Shown: positions 56,521-64,000 of the stretch, piece by piece | Position numbering within the stretch: the stretch's first letter is position 1 | How the letters are laid out: each line of letters begins with the position of its first letter | Source of the DNA: Flagellimonas yonaguniensis | GTDB taxonomy: Bacteria > Bacteroidota > Bacteroidia > Flavobacteriales > Flavobacteriaceae | Reading direction: 5' to 3' | DNA length: 64,000 nt | Assembly: GCF_029193885.1 (NCBI RefSeq) | Contig: NZ_JARFVB010000001.1 | Coordinates: 310,001-374,000 of the forward strand | Notes under the pieces: generated by a model | What the model was told of the DNA's origin: nothing | The model's input: the letters and a program-made list of their open reading frames with translations, nothing else | Database searches by the model: none | Position numbers and translations under genes: made by a program

Positions 56521-56916
56521 TCAGGATTTCTTACGTTTGTCGAGCAAGTCCCTGTTCTCGATAGGGTTTTCTTCTCTTTTCAATGATTTTTCAATCCCTT
56601 CGATGTACTCCAAGGAATCGTCCAGATAAAAATTGAGTTCAGGTACACGTCTTAACTGGTGCTTGGTACGCTGGGCCAGTTCGTAGCGAATGGCTACTTG
56701 GTTCTCTTTGATGCCTTCCAATAGCTTTTTGGCACCCTTGTTCGGAAAAATGCTCACATACACCTTGGCCAAGGATAGATCTACGGTTACGGAAACCTTG
56801 GACACGGAGATCAATGTTCCCTTGAGGCCACCATCGGTAGCGGCACGTTGTAAAATGTCGGCCAGGTCTTGTTGAATGATTCCTGCGATTTTTTTCTGTC
56901 TTTGTGTTTCCTCCAT
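56521..56916 (-). CDS. rbfA: 30S ribosome-binding factor A
   Basis: 131 residues. MEETQRQKKIAGIIQQDLADILQR and the middle KVSVTVDLSLAKVYVSIFP form the KH-type fold; RTKHQLRRVPELNFYLDDSLEYIEGIEKSL is the conserved C-terminal block. RbfA helps mature the 16S rRNA 5' end in the small subunit. The first gene of a two-gene unit with the FtsX permease, the promoter being 14 nt before its ATG. Confidence 0.94.
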   Translation of the reverse strand: MEETQRQKKIAGIIQQDLADILQRAATDGGLKGTLISVSKVSVTVDLSLAKVYVSIFPNKGAKKLLEGIKENQVAIRYELAQRTKHQLRRVPELNFYLDDSLEYIEGIEKSLKREENPIENRDLLDKRKKS

Positions 56917-56930
56917 ACTGCAAAAATAAG

Positions 56931-56938
56931 CGAATTAA
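56931..56938 (-). promoter_or_regulatory. Putative rbfA promoter -7 box
   Basis: Minus-strand TATTTTTG (TAnnTTTG), ending 14 nt before the rbfA ATG. Confidence 0.6.
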
Positions 56939-56973
56939 TGACTAACCTCACTTTATGAACCATTTACAGTGCT

Positions 56974-56981
56974 TAATTTTG
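56974..56981 (+). promoter_or_regulatory. Putative mce promoter -7 box
   Basis: TAATTTTG (TAnnTTTG), 36 nt before the mce ATG, back to back with the rbfA box. Confidence 0.55.
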
Positions 56982-57017
56982 GCAAAAGGTGAACATTAAA
57001 CGCTTATTATAGCCACT

Positions 57018-57422
57018 ATGGATAAAATTGAACACATCGGAATCGCGGTGGAAAACTTGGAAGCATCCAATACCCTGTTTGAAAAATTGTTGGGCGTGCC
57101 CCACTATAAAATTGAAGAAGTGGTCTCGGAAGGGGTAAAGACGTCATTCTTTCAATCGGGCCCCAATAAGATAGAATTGCTGGAGGCGACAAAGCCCGAA
57201 AGTCCCATTGCCAAATATTTGGAAAAGAAAGGAGAGGGCATTCATCATATAGCATTTGCGGTGGAGGATATTATTTCGGAAATAGAACGATTAAAGGATG
57301 AGGGTTTTGTGGTTTTGAACGAAACCCCAAAAAAAGGAGCGGACAACAAACTGGTGGCATTTTTGCATCCAAAAGGGACCAATGGTGTACTGGTGGAGCT
57401 TTGCCAAGAAATAAAAGAGTAG
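57018..57422 (+). CDS. mce: Methylmalonyl-CoA epimerase
   Basis: 134 residues, one VOC/glyoxalase domain pair. Epimerises (S)- and (R)-methylmalonyl-CoA in propionyl-CoA/succinyl-CoA interconversion. IEHIGIAVENLEASNTLFEKLLG (first metal His), GEGIHHIAFAVEDI (second metal His) and HPKGTNGVLVELCQE (metal Glu) match the family closely. No mutase gene lies in the window. It is the last core gene before the tRNA and the defence island. Confidence 0.94.
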   Translation: MDKIEHIGIAVENLEASNTLFEKLLGVPHYKIEEVVSEGVKTSFFQSGPNKIELLEATKPESPIAKYLEKKGEGIHHIAFAVEDIISEIERLKDEGFVVLNETPKKGADNKLVAFLHPKGTNGVLVELCQEIKE

Positions 57423-57461
57423 TAGAGCCGTTAAAACCTTGCGCTGAAGAAAAATAAACAC

Positions 57462-57469
57462 TAATATTG
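57462..57469 (+). promoter_or_regulatory. Putative promoter of the CAT tRNA
   Basis: TAATATTG (one mismatch to TAnnTTTG) with TTG at 57439-57441 after a 20-nt spacer; ends 15 nt before the tRNA. Confidence 0.5.
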
Positions 57470-57484
57470 CATCCGCAAAATGCG

Positions 57485-57558
57485 GGTCCTATAGCTCAGC
57501 TGGTTAGAGCACCTGACTCATAATCAGGGGGTCCCTGGTTCGAGCCCAGGTGGGACCA
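57485..57558 (+). tRNA. tRNA with CAT anticodon (elongator Met or lysidine-type Ile2)
   Basis: Acceptor GGTCCTA/TGGGACC, D arm with AGCTCAGCTGGTTAGAGC, anticodon stem CCTGA/TCAGG, loop CTCATAA, T arm CCTGG/CCAGG with loop TTCGAGC, discriminator A. CCA is not encoded. Not an initiator (normal first base pair). Met and Ile2 cannot be separated safely by eye. It marks the left border of the restriction island. Confidence 0.93.
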
Positions 57559-57561
57559 CGG

Positions 57562-57597
57562 AAAACCTCTCTAAACGTTTGATTTAGAGGGGTTTTT
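57562..57597 (+). terminator. Terminator after the CAT tRNA
   Basis: AACCTCTCTAAA (57564-57575) pairs with TTTAGAGGGGTT (57583-57594), with one T-G wobble, followed by a T-rich tail. Confidence 0.85.
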
Positions 57598-57604
57598 ATC
57601 TTTA

Positions 57605-57627
57605 TAGGGGGCAATTTAGGGGGCAAT
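57605..57627 (+). repeat. Direct repeat TAGGGGGCAAT next to the tRNA
   Basis: Two exact 11-bp copies separated by one T, 47 bp from the tRNA 3' end. Possibly arm-type or core sites of an integrated element; unproven. Confidence 0.55.
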
Positions 57628-57858
57628 GTTTTGGAACTTTAACTTTTAACGCTTTAGGAAAGTACTGATTATCTTGTTATAGCTTAATTGCTTCCTTTGG
57701 AACAATAAACCCCAAGATAAAGCGTTGATTCTGTTAACAATACTGTTAATAACTTGGTTATTAGTAAGAGTTGTCATAGATTTACACTGTCAATACCCAA
57801 AGGGTAAAGGACTTGGCTTAGCACTAGTTGCATCGATCGTATTGCCTTAAGATACGTG

Positions 57859-57886
57859 CCTCACTTACGAAGTGGGGTTTTTTTTG
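57859..57886 (+). terminator. Hairpin with T run, no upstream plus-strand gene
   Basis: CCTCACTT and AAGTGGGG pair around ACG, followed by eight T. On plus there is no coding gene between it and the tRNA terminator; on minus an A run precedes the hairpin but the 3' tail has few T. It may end a small RNA or be a stray remnant. Confidence 0.6.
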
Positions 57887-57889
57887 TCT

Positions 57890-58405
57890 TTAATTTTGGT
57901 ATTGATTATACCAGTTCTGAAACTTCCTTCTCTCAATTTCATCAACTTTAAAGGCAGTTACTAATTGCAAGCTTTCCGTAATTTCTCTTATAATGACAAC
58001 ATAGTCTTTCTCATAGAGCCAAAAATATCTTTGGTTATGGCCATTTGCATGTGACCGTTCAAAAAATCTTATACGACCATTATCCCTATAATGAACAACA
58101 GGTTTTATCCAATGGATTTTATTTGCTCTTTCAGGATCAAAATTTCTTTTACCAGAATGCTTGCTCTCTCGTGTACAAATATGTTCAAAACCTACGGGTT
58201 TTCCTCTGAAAAGGGGGTGTCTTGACCTACGATTATCATATACAACCCTAATGTCATCTATATAAATAGGTTCCTCAATAATGTCTTTTTTAAAGACTCC
58301 GTACAATTGGTACATTTGGTCGTCTGTTGGAGCATCCAGATCTAAATACTCAAATAAATCTTCAATGAGGTCAAGCTCATGTTCATCATCAAAAAAATCG
58401 TGCAT
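57890..58405 (-). CDS. Unknown small protein resembling BECR-fold (barnase/RelE-like) nucleases
   Basis: 171 residues, no family firmly recognised. An acidic N-terminus (MHDFFDDEHELDLIEDLFEYLDLD) is followed by a compact basic domain: GFEHICTRESKHSGKRNFDPERANKIHWIKPVV (about 72-104), RYFWLYEKDYVVIIREI (about 126-142) and LQLVTAFKVDEIERRKFQNWYNQYQ (about 147-170). The order H...R-x-DPERA-x-x-I-x-W-I, then F/W-x-x-Y-V-V-I-I, then L-V-T-A-F is the style of phage-Barnase-EndoU-ColicinE5-RelE-like nucleases. It starts 3 bp after the DUF3800 gene, so the two form a module. A nuclease or toxin role is an inference. Confidence 0.6.
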   Translation of the reverse strand: MHDFFDDEHELDLIEDLFEYLDLDAPTDDQMYQLYGVFKKDIIEEPIYIDDIRVVYDNRRSRHPLFRGKPVGFEHICTRESKHSGKRNFDPERANKIHWIKPVVHYRDNGRIRFFERSHANGHNQRYFWLYEKDYVVIIREITESLQLVTAFKVDEIERRKFQNWYNQYQN

Positions 58406-58408
58406 GAC

Positions 58409-59140
58409 TTATTCCTTGGTTTGAATTTGAAAATCGAAAATGTTAAACTTCTCTTCAAACGGCGGGGTACCATCATTTAAAAGATAACCAGACCTTTTTT
58501 CTAAATATGAAACTATTTCTTTTTTTACTTCAGAAGCACCAACATTTTTGTGCAGTTTTCTAGCCTTGTAAGTTATAGCTCCAATAAAAAAGTCAGCAAG
58601 CTGTAAAAATTCATTTTCATCTGAACGAATGTGTTGAAAAAAGTTAAATGGAGATTCACGGTTATATTTATTTTGATATTCTTGGTTAAGCCTCAAATCT
58701 AACTTATTCAATCGTTCTTTGCCTCGAGTATCCTTAATATCCAATATTACTTTATGCGGTGACTCTATATAGTTTACATAAGGGTTACGGAGTAATAAAT
58801 AAACCAATGTGTAGTAAAAAGCATTGTGATCACCTCGATTATATTTTTCATGATCTAGTTGGTTCTTGTTTTTTACCAAAATAGCCCTGAATTGGATATC
58901 ATTTTCAAAGAAAAAATCAATTAAACTTTTATAAAGATCTATTCTTGAATGGGATAACTTATTCCACTTTATCTCTGTGGGAGATTTATATTTTAGTTTT
59001 AGTTTTTTTAAGGAATCCTTATAGGCTTGATAGTTTTTTGAAGCAATCTTTGTGTACCCGATACACATCAAAGGTTGACCATCATTTTCCAAATGGCAAC
59101 TCTCATCAATGTAAATTGTGTAATCGTAAGGACTTTTCAT
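58409..59140 (-). CDS. DUF3800 domain protein
   Basis: 243 residues. The N-terminus YDYTIYIDESCHLENDGQPLMCIGY carries the DES signature of DUF3800; VILDIKDTRGKERLNKLDLRL and HIRSDENEFLQLADFFIGAITYKARK give the later conserved acidic and LQxADFxxGA blocks. The family is thought to have an RNase H-like fold with nuclease potential and is often found in mobile and defence regions. It lies 12 bp downstream of the Mrr-type gene and 3 bp upstream of the small BECR-like gene. Confidence 0.85.
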   Translation of the reverse strand: MKSPYDYTIYIDESCHLENDGQPLMCIGYTKIASKNYQAYKDSLKKLKLKYKSPTEIKWNKLSHSRIDLYKSLIDFFFENDIQFRAILVKNKNQLDHEKYNRGDHNAFYYTLVYLLLRNPYVNYIESPHKVILDIKDTRGKERLNKLDLRLNQEYQNKYNRESPFNFFQHIRSDENEFLQLADFFIGAITYKARKLHKNVGASEVKKEIVSYLEKRSGYLLNDGTPPFEEKFNIFDFQIQTKE

Positions 59141-59152
59141 AAATGGTGGTTT

Positions 59153-60085
59153 CTACTCCTCAAAATAATCTAAATCAATTTTTTTAATCTCAATTGTATC
59201 GGCAATTTGAACACCTAGATTGTACTCAATTGCCAACTCTGACAGTTCTTTTCCGTCAATTAATACAATCTTTTGTTGTTTACTATCCAGCGCTGTTTGT
59301 ATGGCACTTGACGAAAATCTACTAGTGGTTAAAAACACACCTTTATTCACACCTTGTAAAGCCAAGGAACCGATGAAGTTTCTTATTTCTGGAGAACCTA
59401 CTGAGTTATTAGTAAATCGTTTTGCTTGAATATATACATTTTCAAGTCCTAATCTGTCTTGGGAAATAATACCATCTATACCTTGGTCTCCTGTTTGTCC
59501 TGTATGTGCGGATGAATCTTTGTTAAAGTCACCGTAGCCCATTTTTTGCAATAGTTGAATAACAAATCGCTCAAAATATTGAAACGAATTTTCCTTGAGT
59601 TTATCTAATAATTCAGATGCTAATTCATTGTTTAATTGTTCAACTGTTGTTGCTAAAACTTCTTCGGGTGTTTGCTCTTCACTAATTTCCGAAGTCACCG
59701 TTTTAGGTTTGCTGTTCCCTTTATTAAAAGTCTTTCGCCATTCTTGATAATCAGGAAATTGCTCTAGCTGCTTCATTCTTAGTTTTTGAGGATTCTTTGC
59801 TAAAAAACTTTTCCCAACATCGGTAATTTGGTAAACTCCTCTATCAGGGTATTTTATTAGTCCCGCCTTTTTGAGATAACTTCGCGTCCAACCAACACGG
59901 TTTCTAAACAAGCCCATTTGCTTACTTGGAACTTGTATCTTTAAATGTGCTTCAGTAAGATTAAAATGCTTGGAGAGCAGCCGCATTACCTCGTTTAAAG
60001 ATTTTGGGGCGCCATCTTCCAACAGTTTAAGCATAGGGAGCATTATAGACTGAAAATCTGGAATATCATTTTTTAAATCGCTCAT
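59153..60085 (-). CDS. Mrr-type restriction endonuclease with N-terminal winged helix
   Basis: 310 residues. Residues about 8-90 are the Mrr N-terminal winged helix (LRNRVGWTRSYLKKAGLIKYPDRGVYQITDVGKSFL). The C-terminal Mrr catalytic domain reads MGYGDFNKDSSAHTGQTGDQGIDGIISQD...VYIQAKRF: D of GIDGII and Q-A-K of IQAKR are the PD-(D/E)XK-type core (with Q in place of the acidic residue, as usual for Mrr). Mrr enzymes often cut methylated DNA. It lies 16 bp downstream of the large methylase gene and is probably co-transcribed. Confidence 0.9.
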   Translation of the reverse strand: MSDLKNDIPDFQSIMLPMLKLLEDGAPKSLNEVMRLLSKHFNLTEAHLKIQVPSKQMGLFRNRVGWTRSYLKKAGLIKYPDRGVYQITDVGKSFLAKNPQKLRMKQLEQFPDYQEWRKTFNKGNSKPKTVTSEISEEQTPEEVLATTVEQLNNELASELLDKLKENSFQYFERFVIQLLQKMGYGDFNKDSSAHTGQTGDQGIDGIISQDRLGLENVYIQAKRFTNNSVGSPEIRNFIGSLALQGVNKGVFLTTSRFSSSAIQTALDSKQQKIVLIDGKELSELAIEYNLGVQIADTIEIKKIDLDYFEE

Positions 60086-60101
60086 TTACAAAGGTTTTAA
60101 G

Positions 60102-63100
60102 TTATCCATTCTCAACAATCGCAATTTCTTCCTCTGTCAACCCAAAAAGCTGATAGATTAGGTTATCGATTTGATTTTCAAGTTCGGAGGTGTCGGCTGA
60201 TGAATCCTTGTTTTTAAGCTCTAATATTTTATCTACAGTTATCTCGATTTCTAAAAGCTCACTTTTTGAAGGCTCCTTAACCGGCAATAATTCAATTTTG
60301 TATTTTTTCCACCTATTTGTACCCATTCCCGTTGTAGTTCCGATTAAATTAAAATACCACTCCGAAACTTTTGAATTTAAAACAGCCAAAAGGAACTTCA
60401 ACTTTTTCCCAGTCATTAAAAAAGTGGTTGCCTCCGCATAAAAACCTTTGTCATCAAATGCAAATTTGGGTTTGTCCGAAATTTCACCCCAAACAATTTT
60501 GGGCTTTTCAAAATCTTCTAAGTATGCACAATTACGAAGATTTGTCCAATGATCTCCTTGATCATAACGACTCTCAACCTTTGGTAAAAATGTTTTTAAA
60601 TGTTCATAGATTATTGGATATTCATTTTCTACATCAATTCTTTTTAATCCGCTTGACTTTAATCCATTGTGAGAGTTGATTAAATACACATTTTCAAATT
60701 GATAGCTAAATTTTTTCAAATCCCTTCCTCGTAAAATTGGCATTATAATTTCTTCATTGGATGCATCAAGCATTATAAGCTCATCCTTTTTATGTTCATC
60801 AATGATAAAAGCCGCATTGTAACCCGTTAAAAATCCCCTGTTAATCTCAACATCAAACTCTTTTAATTGCCTTCCTTGTTTTTCTATTTTTGCTTTAAGT
60901 GCTCCTTCTGCCTGATTCCCCACGAACCATTCAGATGTTTCCGGTATTGCAAATTCAAAATGATTGATTTCAAAATAGTCGGATAAAGAGGCCCCCAAAG
61001 TGTAATCATTCGATAAGTTTACAACGGAAAAGGGTTCCGTGAGTTTTCTTTTTTGTAAGGTTATTATGTTTGACTCAACCGTGGCCTCTTCAAATATTTG
61101 GATATCCTCAATGTTCAAAAGGGAAATAGGTTGAAGGGTTTTCATAAAGTAGGCTTTCAATGATTCACCATAAATAGCCCTGAGCCAAGAATTTGAAGTG
61201 ATATATGTTAAATACCCCTCATTTTTTAGAATACCCCCTCCTAATTCATAGAAGAGGCAATAGATATCGGCTCCTTTGGAGTAAGTTTCATACCCTGCGT
61301 TTGAAAAGTAGTCTGCTTGCTCTTTAATTTTAGACATTGAAAAATATGGTGGGTTGCCTATGACCACATCGAAACCAACATAGTCACCATTATCATTTAA
61401 AACTTCAGGAAATTCAAACCGCCATTCAAAAGCATTTTCATAGATGACATTGTTTACAATTTCCTCTTTTTCTAACAGAGCTTTTTCAGCCTTTTGTCGT
61501 AGTTTTTTAAGATTGTTCTTATCGACTTTGGTTATATTTTCCCCAAAAGCTTCTAGGTTATTTAGCCTCTCCTGTTCATTGATTACTTTACCTTGAGCTT
61601 TTTGGAGCTTGGCAATAAACCTGTTGTCCAGAGTACTCCTAAAATTATTTTTGACCTCGTTGATGATTTGTAAAATTTCGCGCTTTTTCTCTTTTGAGGC
61701 CGTGTTTTTATAGTCGGCAACGGCTTTTTTATAATCCAAAAATCCGTAGGGTATTGTTTTGTCCTTAAAAGCTGCTTTTAGATCATCGTGCAAGGCAAAT
61801 CGGCTTATCAAGGAGTTGCCAGTTTTGATGTTGATGTCAATATTGGGTAACGTCTCCAGCTCGTTATCCCCTTTGTAATAGGCATTCTTGAGCAACTCGA
61901 TCCATAACCGCAAACGGCATATTTTAACCGAATTGGGGTTAATGTCCACCCCAAAAAGACAGTTTTCTATCAGGGTTTGCTTTTCATGGAAAAGAGCCAT
62001 TTGAACCCGTTGACTCTCTTTGTTGCCGGGACGGTACTCAAACAGTCCTCCTTCATCATCGGTTATCACTAGTTCATCATTGACGACTTCAACCTCATAT
62101 TCTTTTAATCGTTTGCCCTCAACATCCTGCAATATTTTAAGGTCGTTCTTAATAGCGATCAGCTCGTTGAGTGCTGAAACCAAAAAATGGCCTGAGCCCA
62201 CGGCAGGGTCACAGATTTTTAAGCTGTTGATGACGGTGTTTGCTTCATTCCTGTCTTCAATCTTATCATATACATCATCTAGGCCTTTACAGCCCCAGCC
62301 TTTTACCTCATTGAATTTTTGGACCACTGCTTTACGAATGGTCTCCTGGCACATATACATGGTGATAAAACCAGGGGTAAAGAACGAACCTTCCTTATAA
62401 CCATTTATCTTTTCAAAAATGAGCCCAAGTACCGAGGCGTTGATCAGTGTTTTGTTGTCTTCTTGAATATCTTCGGAGCCCTCGCTACTAAAATCGTAAG
62501 CATCCAAAAATTCAAATAAATATTCGAGTGTTGAAAGTTCACCTGAACGTTTTTTGCCCTTTTCATCTTTAAGTACGGTTAGAGCAATTATGGGTATAGG
62601 CTTATCGTCTCGAAGATTGCTAACAAATATGGTATCATGCTCTATGTCAGTTGGTTCAAAAAGCGATGAATTCAGGTATGGTACTTTATTAAAAAGGGTT
62701 TGAGCTTCCTCATTTCGCTCTTCTTGTCTTTTTGCCAGCACTTGAAAGAAAAGACTATCAAGATCATCATAGTCCTTAATCATTTTTAGATTGAGGAAAG
62801 CATATTTAGAATCTCCTTTATGGTAGCGAATAAGTTGTGCTTCGAGCAACTTTAAAAAGAGAACTCGATTGACCCAAGTAATAACAAGCTCCAAAGCCAC
62901 ATTAAACAACCGCTCTTCTTTAGTATCTCCATATTTTCTAGGGTTGGGCAATCGGTTAATTTTATCCCGACTATCCAATTGAAGTATGGTGTTCTCCAAA
63001 AGGCTTCCTAAGTTTCGTTGCTCTTCCTCGTTTCGTTGAATTAATTTCTTACTGCCTTTTTTGATTTCCGAAAGCCCTATGATATGTAGTAATTCACTAT

Positions 63101-63860
63101 AAAACTTTTTATCAAGGCTATTGCTATCATTTACAAAAGGTTCTTTTAAAAGATGTTGCGGAGAAAGCACCTTTAAAAGGGAAACAAGTTTTTGGTCATC
63201 CTTCGGGTCATCATTGCGAACTACTTTTTCGTATTTGCGCAAGTCAAAGTATACAAAAGCCAATGTCTCTTCAAATGCAGTTAAAAAAGGCTTTGCAATT
63301 TCATTATAGAAGAAATCGGTGTTTGTGCCGGATAAAATTCCAGCTTCAAAATCTTTGAATTGTTTCACCAAGCTTTTATTGGCCACAAATTTTTTTTCAA
63401 AATCATTGGCATCAAAAATGAACCACTCAAAAAGATTAGTGATAATTAGGTTTTTTACTTCTAGGTTTCCATTGGAAATACGTTCCCTTAAAAAGTATAA
63501 GAGCAATTCGTGAAACGCTTTTTTGTTGAGATTTTCAACAGAAACCATTTCACTTTTATTTTTTGGATTCTTAGCCTCGATTATTACACCAACTGGGCTA
63601 TTGGGTTTGGGGCCTATATGGATTACTTGGTCCTTGCGCCCACTTGTGTTAATGAAATGGTTATTGTGATAAAGAGAATCTTTCAGAAACCCTGAAACCA
63701 GGTTTTTATGATATTCTTCTGATTCATGCTCATTGGAAAAGTCTAAAACCTTTATCAGGTTTGTTTTAAAAAGTTCTATTTCCTCACGATATGGCTTTAC
63801 TTTTAAAAAGGCCTTGTTTAACGCCTTTCGCGGTTTAATTGGTTTGGCAATTGAATTCAT
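60102..63860 (-). CDS. Eco57I-like fused restriction-modification enzyme (type IIG-like)
   Basis: 1252 residues. Residues about 40-130 hold a nuclease-like core: D77 in RKDQVIHIG and VGVIIEAKNP with E95-x-K97. The N6-adenine methyltransferase has motif I DPAVGSGHFLVSALNELI (about 550-567) and motif IV VVIGNPPYFSM (about 834-844), separated by a long helical insertion; the C-terminal third has target-recognition style sequence (FLTGYNAAFIIDEHKKDELIML, IMPILRGRDLKKFSYQFENVYLINSH) as in TaqI/Eco57I-type specificity domains. One polypeptide can thus cut and methylate. It starts 3 bp after the stop of the preceding partial gene, placing all five minus-strand genes in one cluster. Confidence 0.9.
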   Translation of the reverse strand: MNSIAKPIKPRKALNKAFLKVKPYREEIELFKTNLIKVLDFSNEHESEEYHKNLVSGFLKDSLYHNNHFINTSGRKDQVIHIGPKPNSPVGVIIEAKNPKNKSEMVSVENLNKKAFHELLLYFLRERISNGNLEVKNLIITNLFEWFIFDANDFEKKFVANKSLVKQFKDFEAGILSGTNTDFFYNEIAKPFLTAFEETLAFVYFDLRKYEKVVRNDDPKDDQKLVSLLKVLSPQHLLKEPFVNDSNSLDKKFYSELLHIIGLSEIKKGSKKLIQRNEEEQRNLGSLLENTILQLDSRDKINRLPNPRKYGDTKEERLFNVALELVITWVNRVLFLKLLEAQLIRYHKGDSKYAFLNLKMIKDYDDLDSLFFQVLAKRQEERNEEAQTLFNKVPYLNSSLFEPTDIEHDTIFVSNLRDDKPIPIIALTVLKDEKGKKRSGELSTLEYLFEFLDAYDFSSEGSEDIQEDNKTLINASVLGLIFEKINGYKEGSFFTPGFITMYMCQETIRKAVVQKFNEVKGWGCKGLDDVYDKIEDRNEANTVINSLKICDPAVGSGHFLVSALNELIAIKNDLKILQDVEGKRLKEYEVEVVNDELVITDDEGGLFEYRPGNKESQRVQMALFHEKQTLIENCLFGVDINPNSVKICRLRLWIELLKNAYYKGDNELETLPNIDINIKTGNSLISRFALHDDLKAAFKDKTIPYGFLDYKKAVADYKNTASKEKKREILQIINEVKNNFRSTLDNRFIAKLQKAQGKVINEQERLNNLEAFGENITKVDKNNLKKLRQKAEKALLEKEEIVNNVIYENAFEWRFEFPEVLNDNGDYVGFDVVIGNPPYFSMSKIKEQADYFSNAGYETYSKGADIYCLFYELGGGILKNEGYLTYITSNSWLRAIYGESLKAYFMKTLQPISLLNIEDIQIFEEATVESNIITLQKRKLTEPFSVVNLSNDYTLGASLSDYFEINHFEFAIPETSEWFVGNQAEGALKAKIEKQGRQLKEFDVEINRGFLTGYNAAFIIDEHKKDELIMLDASNEEIIMPILRGRDLKKFSYQFENVYLINSHNGLKSSGLKRIDVENEYPIIYEHLKTFLPKVESRYDQGDHWTNLRNCAYLEDFEKPKIVWGEISDKPKFAFDDKGFYAEATTFLMTGKKLKFLLAVLNSKVSEWYFNLIGTTTGMGTNRWKKYKIELLPVKEPSKSELLEIEITVDKILELKNKDSSADTSELENQIDNLIYQLFGLTEEEIAIVENG

Positions 63861-63863
63861 ATT

Positions 63864-64000
63864 CTATAATTCTTGAAACCTTTTTGAGCTTATAACATTG
63901 CCTAGTAAGCTATACGATGCTGCAGCTGCGTTGCGAGCTGAAGGATGATAAAAATCGATGATTTTTGAATTTTTATATCTTCCGATAGTGATGTTGTATC
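63864..64000 (-). CDS. C-terminal end of an upstream gene of the defence island (partial)
   Basis: 44 codons plus TAG are visible, ending KIIDFYHPSARNAAAASYSL...SSKRFQEL. The stop lies 3 bp before the start of the Eco57I-like gene, so it is the next gene up in the same transcript. The FYHPSAR segment recalls the C-terminal HPS motif of uracil-DNA-glycosylase-like proteins, but 44 residues are too few to name it. Confidence 0.7.
   Translation of the reverse strand, partial: YNITIGRYKNSKIIDFYHPSARNAAAASYSLLGNVISSKRFQEL

Larger units (their letters stand above)
57559..57889. other. 331-bp gene-free junction between tRNA and defence island
   Basis: Holds the tRNA terminator, two direct copies of TAGGGGGCAAT (57605-57615 and 57617-57627), about 230 bp without a frame I can support, and a second hairpin with T run (57859-57886). 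This is what an integration junction with a lost or displaced integrase could look like, but no integrase is visible here and no tRNA 3'-end duplicate is within the window. Confidence 0.6.

Noticed and set aside
57720..57770. Second origin-like site (TTAACAATACTGTTAATAAC)
   Set aside because: It is a short AT-rich inverted stretch without a cluster of DnaA-box-like 9-mers.

Overview
The window looks like a chromosomal segment from a marine-type member of the Flavobacteriaceae (Bacteroidota). The reasons are a complete sprC-sprD-sprB-sprF type gliding/type IX secretion operon, a TonB-dependent outer-membrane receptor of the OMP_b-brl_3 type, DUF4175 next to ybeY and mnmG, and repeated promoter boxes of the Bacteroidota form TAnnTTTG close to start codons. 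A Muricauda/Allomuricauda-like genus is my guess from gene order and protein style, not something the sequence proves.

Layout. 1-11 kb is housekeeping: mnmG (cut by the left edge), ybeY and a 1140-residue DUF4175 protein form a minus-strand operon; gltX and an SPFH/band-7 gene follow on plus; a three-gene envelope-stress-like cluster (YtxH, holin-like, small DUF6327-like) and glnS are on minus. 11.2-30.7 kb is one plus-strand operon: a secreted protein with a T9SS type-B C-terminal domain (sprC-like), a PorP/SprF barrel protein with two SPOR-like modules (sprD-like), a 4728-residue SprB-like adhesin with roughly forty repeats and an embedded jelly-roll-like domain, and a PorP/SprF protein (sprF). 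It should make and export the mobile cell-surface adhesin used in gliding. 30.7-37.4 kb holds folB, two tRNA-Cys genes (the first has C instead of U at position 33), a LysE-type exporter, a head-GIN protein, rnr, an AT-rich 593-bp gap with DnaA-box-like 9-mers (a possible but unproven origin), rpiB, a CDF metal exporter and elaA.

37.5-44.9 kb contains a C5-cytosine methyltransferase followed by a small gene with a PD-(D/E)XK-like pattern (candidate cognate restriction enzyme), an unknown membrane protein, an S41 protease, and an in-frame fusion of a DUF559 (Vsr-like) nuclease domain to RnpA. The DUF559 part is bracketed by 28-bp inverted repeats, and the inner one is translated inside the fusion. 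A metallo-beta-lactamase-fold protein, an S8 protease lipoprotein and an M1 peptidase form a likely operon ending at a strong terminator (42.98-47.4 kb). 47.6-57.4 kb is again core: a K+/H+-type antiporter with an RCK domain, a small surface-type lipoprotein, lepA, a TonB-dependent receptor, dusB, an FtsX-like permease, rbfA and mce.

From a CAT-anticodon tRNA at 57.5 kb to the right edge the content changes to a defence-type island on the minus strand: a large Eco57I-like restriction-methylase, an Mrr-type endonuclease, a DUF3800 protein and a small protein resembling BECR-fold nucleases, with another gene running in from beyond the right edge. The island continues past the window.
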